From Cucumis sativus (Eukaryota; Streptophyta; Magnoliopsida; Cucurbitales; Cucurbitaceae): 64,000 nt of DNA. Made by a program: the position numbers and the translations under genes. A model generated the notes under the pieces. It did no database searches and was not told where the DNA came from. It saw only the letters and a program-made list of their open reading frames with translations. Of this stretch, positions 23,357-34,249 are shown piece after piece. The stretch lies in the NCBI RefSeq assembly GCF_000004075.3, contig NC_026661.2:7896058-7960057 (forward strand). The letters are read 5' to 3'. Numbering within the stretch: position 1 is the stretch's first letter; every line of letters begins with the position of its first letter.

Positions 23357-26300
23357 TGTGTGTGTATATACATATATATTTGCAAAATCTCTCGTTTAAA
23401 AGGTCTATCCAAAAACATGTTCTAAAAGTTTTCTCGCTTCAAATCTGTTTACGAACTCTTTCCAAAACACTTCTTGGACGTTTCTTTTGTTTTTGTTTTT
23501 TTTTTTCTTTGAAAAATAAGATATTTTACAAAACTTTGAAAAACTGCATGAGCAAGGATGTTGGCCACACACAGGGCAATGAGCAGCAAGGCAACATGCA
23601 CCATGGTGCGCGGAAGATGTTGTCTTGGTGCCATCTTTGCACATGCGGAAGCGAACTTTCAAATGGCATTTACAAAACATTGTGGAAAACACTTTTTTTT
23701 CTTCCTATTTTCTTCTAGAAAGTCTTTCCAGAACATATGTATATATATGTGTGTGTATATACATATATATTTGCAAAATCTCTCGTTTAAAAGGTCTATA
23801 CAAGAACATGTTCTAAAAGTTTTCTCGCTTCAAATTCTGTTTACGAACTCTTTCCAAAACACTTCTTGGACGTTTCTTTTTTTTGTTTTGTTTTTTTTTT
23901 CTTTGAAAAATAAGATATTTTACAAAACTTTTGAAAAACTGCATGAGCAAGGATGTTGGCCACACACAGGGCAATGAGCAGCAAGGCAACATGCACCATG
24001 GTGCGCGGAAGATGTTGTCTTGGTGCCATCTTTGCACATGCGGAAGCGAACTTTCAAATGGCATTTACAAAACATTGTGGAAAACACTTTTTTTTCTTCC
24101 TATTTTCTTCTAGAAAGTCTTTCCAGAACATATGTATATATATGTGTGTGTATATACATATATATTTGCAAAATCTCTCGTTTAAAAGGTCTATACAAGA
24201 ACATGTTCTAAAAGTTTTCTCGCTTCAAATTCTGTTTACGAACTCTTTCCAAAACACTTCTTGGACGTTTCTTTTTGTTTTTGTTTTTGTTTTTTTTTTG
24301 AAAAATAAGATATTTTACAAAACTTTTGAAAAACTGCATGAGCAAGGATGTTGGCCACACACAGGGCAATGAGCAGCAAGGCAACATGCACCATGGTGCG
24401 CGGAAGATGTTGTCTTGGTGCCATCTTTGCACATGCGGAAGCGAACTTTCAAATGGCATTTACAAAACATTGTGGAAAACACTTTTTTTTCTTCCTATTT
24501 TCTTCTAGAAAGTCTTTCCAGAACATATGTATATATATGTGTGTGTATATACATATATATTTGCAAAATCTCTCGTTTAAAAGGTCTATACAAGAACATG
24601 TTCTAAAGTTTTCTCGCTTCAAATTCTGTTTACGAACTCTTTCCAAAACACTTCTTGGACGTTTCTTTTTGTTTTTGTTTTTGTTTTTTTCTTTGAAAAA
24701 TAAGATATTTTACAAAACTTTTGAAAAACTGCATGAGCAAGGATGTTGGCCACACACAGGGCAATGAGCAGCAAGGCAACATGCACCATGGTGCGCGGAA
24801 GATGTTGTCTTGGTGCCATCTTTGCACATGCGGAAGCGAACTTTCAAATGGCATTTACAAAACATTGGGAAAACACTTTTTTTTCTTCCTATTTTCTTCT
24901 AGAAAGTCTTTCCAGAACATATGTATATATATGTGTGTGTATATACATATATATTTGCAAAATCTCTCGTTTAAAAGGTCTATACAAGAACATGTTCTAA
25001 AAGTTTTCTCGCTTCAAATTCTGTTTACGAACTCTTTCCAAAACACTTCTTGGACGTTTCTTTTTGTTTTTGTTTTTGTTTTTTTCTTTGAAAAATAAGA
25101 TATTTTACAAAACTTTTGAAAAACTGCATGAGCAAGGATGTTGGCCACACACAGGGCAATGAGCAGCAAGGCAACATGCACCATGGTGCGCGGAAGATGT
25201 TGTCTTGGTGCCATCTTTGCACATGCGGAAGCGAACTTTCAAATGGCATTTACAAAACATTGTGGAAAACACTTTTTTTTCTTCCTATTTTCTTCTAGAA
25301 AGTCTTTCCAGAACATATGTATATATATGTGTGTGTATATACATATATATTTGCAAAATCTCTCGTTTAAAAGGTCTATACAAGAACATGTTCTAAAAGT
25401 TTTCTCGCTTCAAATTCTGTTTACGAACTCTTTCCAAAACACTTCTTGGACGTTTCTTTTTGTTTTTGTTTTTGTTTTTTTCTTTGAAAAATAAGATATT
25501 TTACAAAACTTTTGAAAAACTGCATGAGCAAGGATGTTGGCCACACACAGGGCAATGAGCAGCAAGGCAACATGCACCATGGTGCGCGGAAGATGTTGTC
25601 TTGGTGCCATCTTTGCACATGCGGAAGCGAACTTTCAAATGGCATTTACAAAACATTGTGGAAAACACTTTTTTTTCTTCCTATTTTCTTCTAGAAAGTC
25701 TTTCCAGAACATATGTATATATATGTGTGTGTATATACATATATATTTGCAAAATCTCTCGTTTAAAAGGTCTATACAAGAACATGTTCTAAAAGTTTTC
25801 TCGCTTCAAATTCTGTTTACGAACTCTTTCCAAAACACTTCTTGGACGTTTCTTTTTGTTTTTGTTTTTGTTTTTTTCTTTGAAAAATAAGATATTTTAC
25901 AAAACTTTTGAAAAACTGCATGAGCAAGGATGTTGGCCACACACAGGGCAATGAGCAGCAAGGCAACATGCACCATGGTGCGCGGAAGATGTTGTCTTGG
26001 TGCCATCTTTGCACATGCGGAAGCGAACTTTCAAATGGCATTTACAAAACATTGTGGAAAACACTTTTTTTTCTTCCTATTTTCTTCTAGAAAGTCTTTC
26101 CAGAACATATGTATATATATGTGTGTGTATATACATATATATTTGCAAAATCTCTCGTTTAAAAGGTCTATACAAGAACATGTTCTAAAAGTTTTCTCGC
26201 TTCAAATTCTGTTTACGAACTCTTTCCAAAACACTTCTTGGACGTTTCTTTTTGTTTTTGTTTTTGTTTTTTTCTTTGAAAAATAAGATATTTTACAAAA

Positions 26301-26910
26301 CTTTTGAAAAACTGCATGAGCAAGGATGTTGGCCACACACAGGGCAATGAGCAGCAAGGCAACATGCACCATGGTGCGCGGAAGATGTTGTCTTGGTGCC
26401 ATCTTTGCACATGCGGAAGCGAACTTTCAAATGGCATTTACAAAACATTGGGAAAACACTTTTTTTTCTTCCTATTTTCTTCTAGAAAGTCTTTCCAGAA
26501 CATATGTATATATATGTGTGTGTATATACATATATATTTGCAAAATCTCTCGTTTAAAAGGTCTATACAAGAACATGTTCTAAAGTTTTCTCGCTTCAAA
26601 TTCTGTTTACGAACTCTTTCCAAAACACTTCTTGGACGTTTCTTTTTGTTTTTGTTTTTGTTTTTTTCTTTGAAAAATAAGATATTTTACAAAACTTTTG
26701 AAAAACTGCATGAGCAAGGATGTTGGCCACACACAGGGCAATGAGCAGCAAGGCAACATGCACCATGGTGCGCGGAAGATGTTGTCTTGGTGCCATCTTT
26801 GCACATGCGGAAGCGAACTTTCAAATGGCATTTACAAAACATTGTGGAAAACACTTTTTTTTCTTCCTATTTTCTTCTAGAAAGTCTTTCCAGAACATAT
26901 GTATATATAT
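23357..26910. repeat. Tandem array, nine ~395-bp units
   Basis: Nine head-to-tail units of 394-396 bp begin at about 23357, 23750, 24145, 24540, 24934, 25330, 25726, 26121 and 26517. Each unit holds an alternating TATATATGTGTGTGTATATACATA tract near its start, aagttttctcgcttcaaat, a long T tract, then a GC-balanced core with gagcaaggatgttggcc, caccatggtgcgcgg and gccatctttgcacatgcgg. Units are nearly identical except for T-tract length and a few single-base indels. The open frames that recur in each unit are by-products of the repeat and show no coding signature. Confidence 0.95.
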
Positions 26911-27440
26911 GTGTGTGTATATACATATATTTGCAAAATCTCTCGTTTAAACAGTCTATCTAAAATTATTTTCTAAAGGTTTTATCGCTTTAAATTCTAT
27001 TTACGAACTCTTTCCAACATATTTCTTGAATTGTTGTCTTCCTTTGCGGTTTTGTTTTGTTTTCCTCAAAAAGATGATATTTCACATAACTTTCGATAAA
27101 CTGCACGAGCAAGGGTATTGGCCACACAGGGCAAATTTTATTTTAAAAGGCCTATCCATTAACAGTTTCTAAAAGTTTTCTCACTTCAAATTTTGTTTTT
27201 AAAATCGTTTCAGAATCTTTTCTTGAAGTTTCGTCTTCAACTTTTTTTATAAAGAAAAAAAAAACATTTCATTCAACTTTCAATATACTCGGCGAGCAAG
27301 ACAGCATACAGTCGATGTGTGGAAGACACAGCCTTGGTGCCACTATGGCACAGGCAGTCAAACAAACTTACATAATATTGTCTTACCTTTTTTCTCTTCT
27401 TTTTTTTTCTCTAAAAAACTCTTTCCAAAACACATTTTCA
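26911..27440. repeat. Decayed outer units of the 395-bp array
   Basis: Two diverged, shortened units follow the clean array. The first (26911-27140) keeps tctcgtttaaa, ttacgaactctttcca and gagcaagg-tattggccacac. The second (27141-27440) keeps aaaggcctatcc, ctaaaagttttctc, gcgagcaaga and cttggtgccac. Both lack large parts of the unit, so they are older than the nine inner units. Confidence 0.75.
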
Positions 27441-27489
27441 ATTTAGAAAAAACACATTCTCTCCAATGTAGATTTTGCAAAATAAATTC

Positions 27490-28120
27490 TGTGTATAAAT
27501 ATTACTTGAGAGTGAATTTTCACTTTTGTGTTTTTTCTATATCTTACATTTATCTCTTCATGATTATTGGATATGTGCTGTAACTTTTCTCGTATGTTTC
27601 CATATAAATTACAAATGTTGTATAACATTTATCAATGTAGAAAAAATCTTAGGTGATTAAAGGAAAGTTGATTGTCCAGAAATTACTTTTTCCTATTTCA
27701 TCATCAACCGACCTCAAGGCCTCCTATGGTTGTTCTATTTTTCATTTTTATTTTCTTGAAATTAAGTCTATAAACGCTCATTCTACCTTTAGTTATACGT
27801 TCTAAAATTATATTATATTTTAGTTTGACTTCTTGTATATTATTATTTTGGTACATTTCTACCATTTCTACATTTTATTTGCACATAATTATATGTTCTT
27901 TTTATAATGATAGATAACTTCTTTGTTACAATGTCCAGTTATTTGACAATCATTCATTTCTAGTTCTGATTAATTTTTCTTTGTTATCACGGGGCACTTT
28001 ACAGGTATTTTTATTTTACTTCTTTTGATGGATTTATTTTTCTTTAGTTTTTCTTCCAACATTTTCTCTCTCATCTTTTTCTACTTTTCTTAAGTATATT
28101 ATTAAATTTTATATCTCTGG
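27490..28120. repeat. Diverged duplicate, left copy (partner 29070-29590)
   Basis: Shares in order: cttgagagtgaattttcacttttgt, ttgtataacatttatca, ggtgattaaaggaaa, gttgattgtcc, cctatttcatcatc, attaagtctataaacgctcattctac and cttgtatattattattttggtacatttct. The right copy has the same order with many substitutions. Confidence 0.65.
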
Positions 28121-28309
28121 AGTCTTGGTAGAAGTTATTTATTTTTGCGGTAGGGGTGATTTCTCTTTTTTGCCCATTCTGTTTTCTTGGTTCTCTTTCT
28201 TTTTTTATACAATGGTAACTGAAACATTCAAAGCCTTGCTTTCGGCTTCCCTAGCTAGCCACAGTGATGTATTATATGCAAATGGCAGTCAGTTTCCTTT
28301 GGACACTGA

Positions 28310-28560
28310 GAAAAGGCAAATGCAAATGGCAACTGCACGGTACACCTTACAGGACAGTTTTTGATGCTTTTGCAGGTAATTTGTATTAGTTGTGTTATGT
28401 CTGGAAGTGATTTTATATTATTATAGTTGTACTAGATGTTCTATCCTTGGGACGCAGAGAAAAGGCAAATGCAAATGAAGAGTACACACTGTCCTGGATG
28501 ATACTTTGCAGGTAATTTGTATTAGTTGTTATGTCTGGAAGCGATTTTATATTATCATAG
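28310..28560. repeat. Local duplication of ~125 bp
   Basis: The stretch gagaaaaggcaaatgcaaatg ... gcaggtaatttgtattagttg ... tgtctggaagtgattttatatta occurs at about 28310-28425 and again at 28455-28560 with minor changes. Confidence 0.75.
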
Positions 28561-29069
28561 TTTGTTGTTAGTTGTTATAAGTAATTCTGAAGTCTGACAA
28601 TGATTATTTAGAGTGAAATCTGGGCAGGTTTGTTGGAGACAAACCGTCTGACATACATGATTTATGTTCTTTGTAGTTCTGTGCTCATTGCCTATGTGAG
28701 TATAGTCTACTTTCTTGTCCTCACAATCTTTTCCCAACCTTTTCATGTCTTTCATATTTTGAACTGCATTCATGGTTTTCGTATAACTATAATAGACGCT
28801 CTTATTCTTTTACTGTGAAACCACTTTTAGTTATCTATTTGCAATATGCTGTATGTTCTATTAGACAGCTACTTGTAGGAGTATAGATGATGAAATAAAC
28901 AGATTTATTTTGTTAGACGAAATCTAGTTGAGGAATTTGACGTTTTTCTTCCTTTATGTAAAATCCTAATATTAGAAAACTAAGCAAAAGCAGAAATAGT
29001 TTGCAGAGCTGTAGCTTAGGAATTATTTTCCTCAATTTGACTTGATGTTTGACGCAGGTATATGGATGG

Positions 29070-29590
29070 GTGATGGATATATTGCTTTTGAGTGATTTTT
29101 CACTTTTGTATTCATTTCTCTTTACCATTACGGGATCTGTCTTATAACCTTTCTCATGATTTTCTACGTGAATTGCAATTGTTGTATAATATTTTATCAT
29201 ATTAGAAAGATATGAGGTGATTAAAGAAAAATTGATTGTCCGGACATCAATTTTTCTTATTACACCTCATGTCAATGCCCAAATTCCATAACCATTTGGT
29301 TATTGTTATCTTAAAATTTTGAAAATTGAGTCTATAAACACTCATTCTACTAGAATTATATCATATTCTTTAGTTTGATATCTTGTATATTATTATTTTG
29401 GTACATTTCTTTTGTCTTATTCGCACCAAATACCACGTTTCTTTGTTTGTTTGCATGTGCTTTCAAGGTATTTTTCCTTTACCTCTGTTGACAAAAAAAT
29501 ATTTTGTGTACTTCTTCTTGGTACATTTTCCTTTTCTTCTCATCATTTGCTACTTTATTTTAAAGTAGATTATGAAATTTATTTATTTAT
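29070..29590. repeat. Diverged duplicate, right copy (partner 27490-28120)
   Basis: Same ordered landmarks as the left copy, including ggtgattaaagaaaaattgattgtcc and gtctataaacactcattctac. The spacing is shorter, so several deletions separate the copies. Confidence 0.65.
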
Positions 29591-30059
29591 TTTTGTGATG
29601 AATTTGTTTTTGTTTTTTGTTTTTGTTTTTGTTTTTTTTGTTTTTTTTTTTTTGCCATTTATGATCTCTTGTTGGTTCTTTTTCTTTTTGATGTTAGTTT
29701 TTTTAGTTTTGGATTTGAATTGATATTTACTCCTTTTGAATGTGGTCTTTTATGAGAAGGTAAAAAAATTTATGTTACTTTTTAATGCCATTCATTGTAA
29801 TTTTATTTTTGGTATCTTTTTTTTTTACTTCACTTGTGTAATTTATTTTTCTTGGATGGTGAAATTTTTTCACCATTTAGCTGTGTTTAGTTTCTTTTTA
29901 TGTTACATTCTTATTTTGTTTGCTTTCTCTAGTTTTATTTTGTTTTTTTTCAATTATTTGTAATTTGTTTTACCATTTTTATAATATTATTTTCTTTAGG
30001 TCTATTATTATCAGATATATATTTTGGGGTCATGGTAGATTTTTTCATTAAGGATATTT

Positions 30060-30230
30060 TTTTAAATTGCAAAATAAATTGAAATATTTAGTCTATTGTA
30101 AAATTTTGAATTCTATCAACGATAAAAATGATAGACATTTATCACTGTCTATTATTGTTTATTATTGATAGAATCTAAAATTTTGCTATATGTTGTAAAT
30201 ATTTTGTCAAATTTGTCATTTTTGACATTT
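30060..30230. repeat. Palindromic TCTATC-type repeat
   Basis: An imperfect inverted repeat whose arms carry aaaattttgaattctatca on the left and tgatagaatctaaaattttgc on the right. Runs of gatagac / gtctatc lie between them. It looks like a small non-autonomous foldback element. Related copies occur near 31340 and, decayed, near 20650. Confidence 0.55.
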
Positions 30231-30689
30231 TCACTTTTCTTTCTGCTTTTCTCTCAAGTGAAATATTAGATTTGGTACTTTTTCTTTTACTCATTTGGTA
30301 CATTTCTTGTTGAACCAAGGTATAATTTGTTCTTCTTTGATGGTTCAAAATAATCACTCTACGTTTGACTTTGGTTCTTTTATTATCTGGCACAACTTTT
30401 ATATATAGTTATTTTCTTTGGTAAATTTATTATATTATTAGATATATTAATTTGTTAGTTTTGTGTACTATCCAAGGCAGTAAAGAAGTGTAGAATGACA
30501 ACTCCTTTCTATTTTCTAATTCACTTTTACAAATATTAGTTTTAGTAGTTTTTTATTTTACTCATTTGGTCATATTTTCTTTTCTTTTGGAATGGATGTG
30601 TAATTTTATTTTTGTTGGATGGTTTGAAATATTTAGGTTCATGTGTCATTCTTCTAGTTTTAATTTTGAATAATTATAATTTGTGACAA

Positions 30690-31335
30690 TTTTTAGAATA
30701 ATGACTAAGTGTATAGTAATTAGAGGTTTAAGAATAACTTGGGTAATCCGACAACTTGGATTATCCAATCCATATTATATGGGTTGGGTTGGGTTAGGTT
30801 AAAATATGGATTGGATTGGGTTGGGTTGAAAAAATGAATTTTTTTTAGTTGGGTTTAGTCTCGGGTTGAAAAATTGATCCAAACCAACCCAAATTAATAC
30901 AAAATATATATATATATAAATAAATATTCCTCTCTCACTCTCAATCCTCCTTTGCGCGTCGCATCCCTTTTATTCTCACATCTCCTACGTCTTCGACATC
31001 TCCTTCGTCTCTGACTTTCCTTCATCTCTGACTCTCCTTGTCCTACTTATCCCGCGCATTCCTTATATTATCACATCTCCTCCGTCTTCGACATCTTCAT
31101 TTCTAACTCTCCTCTATCTTTGATCTTCACAGTTCATCTCGTTAGATCTCAGATCTCATATACTTGCAGTTCGACGTCATGTTCTTCTTTGTCAATCTCT
31201 TCAGCTTCTGAATAACCCGACAATCCAATTTATATTTTATGGGTTGGTTTAGAAACTTGATTTAACCCAAATAACATAAAAGTATGGGTTTGGTTGAGAT
31301 GTTTCTCAACCCAACCTTACTACACCCTTAACAGC
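30690..31335. mobile_element. Candidate non-autonomous DNA transposon, GGGTTG-rich
   Basis: A ~640 bp block. Near its left end it has gggttgggttgggttagg and a second row of ggattgggttgggttg, then a pyrimidine-rich middle with three ctcacatctcct / ttcgacatct repeats, and cccaacc motifs at its right end. The left sequence taatccgacaacttgg and the internal sequence taacccgacaatccaa are related. Terminal inverted repeats are poorly conserved, so the class is uncertain. Confidence 0.35.
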
Positions 31336-31339
31336 AACT

Positions 31340-31490
31340 TTTTTAAAAATTGCAGATATAGCAAAATTCTTTAGTGATAAACTTCTATCGCTCATAGATT
31401 ATTATGGTCTATCATGATAGATTTTGACAGATTTTGCTTTATTTGTAAATTTTTTAAAATGTTGCTATATATTTAATTATTTTAAATTTA
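31340..31490. repeat. Palindromic TCTATC-type repeat, second copy
   Basis: Starts ttgcagatatagcaaaattctt and holds cttctatcgctcatagat, gtctatcatgatag and gattttgctttatttg. It is the same family as the copy at 30060, at a different degree of decay. Confidence 0.5.
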
Positions 31491-32954
31491 ATTACTATAT
31501 TTGCAACTATTCTTTTATTTTGTGTGGTTCTTCTATTATTTGGTACACTTTATATATTATTATTTCTTTGGTTTTATTATATTATGAGATATATTCTGTT
31601 AATTTTGTGCAAAATACTCGACACATATTTTACTTGCTATATGTTTCTTTTCTTTGATTCTTCCATTTATCTTTTAATTCTCTTTTGAATATTTATTTTC
31701 TTGAAAATCTTGGATTGTATTTTGTGGATTTTTTTTCTTAACGTGCACTTTCATCTTTTGAGGTCAAATGTTTAATCTATATCATTTGATTTATGTATCG
31801 TGGTCTTATTTAAGAACCGAAGAGTTCACTACATGCCAAAAATGAAAGAATTAGAGTTAAAAATATTATTAGTAAATACTTTATTGATTCGTTTGGTTTT
31901 CACATTTGAGTGGACGGTTATTAAGGTTGTTGGCTATGCATGGAAGTTTGTTAAATATGTATTTGAATTTAATATGCTAAATATGATTGTATACGGTAAA
32001 TTTGAAATTTGTAATAACTGAATAAAGAAACTAATTTTATTGATATTAAATTATACTAATTTTGTTAATCTTATGAAGAAATTAAGAAGTATTATTTGAA
32101 GAATAAATAAACTATTTCTAATACATTTATTTCACTCTATTTACTTCCAATTTATATACAATTAACTTTATAGTTCATGAAAATATTTAAAACAAAAAAT
32201 TGAATTCTATTAGTATTATATATATGTATATAGGAAGAAAATTTCCAAAAATAACAAATTTTATAAAATGTTTATAATTTATAGTAAAAATTTTAAATTT
32301 TATCCAGATAACTAATGATACTAAAATTTTGCTTAAATATTTTAATTTATTTTGTTATTTTTAAAAAGTTCTTATATATAAACGGTCAGAAGTTGTAAAT
32401 GAAACACAATTTGATCCAACACTCCAATAAATTTTTTGTGAGTAATAATGTATGAGATTCATGACTGTCCTTTTGATTACAATTTTCAATTAAGCTAAAG
32501 ATTGTTAATATTTGTAAAGTTAAAAGTTTGAGTTATTGCAAATAAATAATTTTACAACTTACCTCATATAGTACGATGTAAATTGAAGGATCTACTCTTT
32601 ACAGTTAAGAGGCGAGAGGCACAATTGAAAATTACCAAACAATCCATCAAGTTTTAAATTTGCGTTTTATGGGTTTTTTCAAAATAAAAAAAATATTGAC
32701 AAAATATTTATATTTTATTGAATAAAACTTTTTTTTCAATGAAACGTAAATGTTTGGTCAAATTTTCTAATTCTTAAATAACATCTTTCTAAACTACATA
32801 TCTCAATTAATATGTAAATGGATTAGATTTGTGAATCTTATTCTTTAAGTCTTATCATAAATTTTGACCAATGAAATTTCACGTCATCGCACCAAAATTG
32901 TAACGATTATAATTTGATTGAATTTGAGTAATAAGTTTTTTAACTCAATTTAAG

Positions 32955-33480
32955 TCCCTGATGAAAAATTAGGCCAACACAAGGGGCTTAAGCCCACTAA
33001 GAAAACGGACTCGAGTCCAAGCTCAAGCTCAAGTCCAACAGGCAAATGATCCCAAACTCAATCCCAACAAGTAAATGAGGTCAAGTTCAAATCCAACAAC
33101 CAAATGGACCCAAACCCACCTAAAGTCCATGAAATTTCTCTATTTGACATTTGTCGTTCATTTAAGGGGTTGGGGGAAGAATTGAAGCTATAAAGCTGTG
33201 AATAATTGAAAATTCAAACTGCAAGCTCTCAAGATGTGCAAGTTCGATTGAAGACTTTGAAGATTCTGAGTCTCAAATAGACTTGCAACTACAATATCTT
33301 AAAGACCTAAGTTTTTAACTTGTATTCGAGAGAAAACATCAAATGAGTAAATATTAGAGATTCTATTTACAATATTCATCAATATACAAAGTTTAATTTC
33401 GAGAAATACGTTTCTTCGAAATCTCGTGTGAACACCCAGAAATTTCAAATATAAGAACTAACATTAGTTTATGCTCCTCA
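32955..33480 (+). mobile_element. Possible solo LTR (gypsy type)
   Basis: The block starts near tgatgaaaaattaggccaac, then has rows of cccaa / ctcaagtcca, a leader-like segment with gaagctataaagctg, and ends near tcgtgtgaacaccc. This resembles gypsy LTRs I know from cucurbit-like genomes. There is no partner LTR or internal region in the window. Confidence 0.35.
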
Positions 33481-33689
33481 ACTAATAATTGTAATAAGTA
33501 TTTTTTTTTTTATCAACTTAAACCCTATAATACATTTGTAATAATTAAAATAATGAATTTTGGGTTTACTAATAATTTAAAAAATTATTACATGTTTTAT
33601 TAACCTTCAAATATTATAAAATAGCAGGAGCTATTTTGTGATATTAGTTGAAGTATATATAAGTTAAAATTGAATAAAAAACTAAATGA

Positions 33690-34040
33690 AATCGAAAAAT
33701 GGAGTTTGACTCGATTTAAATAAAATTTAAAATTGAACTAATTCGATTCGATATTGTTTCACATTCGAAAACCAAATTTGAAACGAACCAAGTCGAACCG
33801 ATTTTAACTACTATATACATATACACACACTTATTTTATACTTATATATTTAACAAACTAGTAAAATCAAATTAAAAACCAAACAACTTTTAATTTAAAG
33901 AACAAAATTGGACAGAATCAAAATATATATTTTTTAATTGAAAAATACCAAAATCGAATTTGAAGTGAACGGAATTGCATAAATACGATTCGATATTATT
34001 TGGTTGGATCTTCAAATCGAACTAAACCGAACCGATTCCA
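33690..34040. repeat. AACCGAACC-type dispersed repeat
   Basis: Rows of aattcgattcgat, gaaacgaaccaagtcgaaccga and actaaaccgaaccgatt on both sides of an AT-rich centre suggest a small dispersed element with partly inverted ends. Confidence 0.35.
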
Positions 34041-34249
34041 TGTAGTCATATATGAGTAATAATAGTTAAAAGAAGATAAAATGGGAAGAATATGAAAAGA
34101 AAAATATAAGGAAGCCCTAAAACCACACTTTTTGAAAATTGGTCCACGAGGCCCAACAAAACTTCAACTTCACACACGAACCGAAAAAGAAACTCAAGGA
34201 GGATATTGTGCGCGTCACAAGCACGCAACGATTTGAACACGGTCTCATA

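Larger units (their letters stand above)
27441..34249. other. AT-rich intergenic region with small repeats, no gene seen
   Basis: About 6.8 kb of mostly T-rich sequence. I found no exon with splice signals and conserved coding content. It contains an internal diverged duplication, a short local duplication, palindromic repeats, a GGGTTG-rich candidate transposon, a possible solo LTR and a block of aaccgaacc-type repeat, listed separately. Confidence 0.65.

Noticed and set aside
23558..26950. Recurrent open frames of 60-146 residues in each 395-bp unit on both strands
   Set aside because: They follow mechanically from repetition of the unit. They overlap on both strands, run through T tracts, vary in length when T-tract length changes, and resemble no protein family.
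30770..30800. Interstitial telomere
   Set aside because: Rows are gggttg rather than the plant TTTAGGG repeat and sit in a small transposon-like block.
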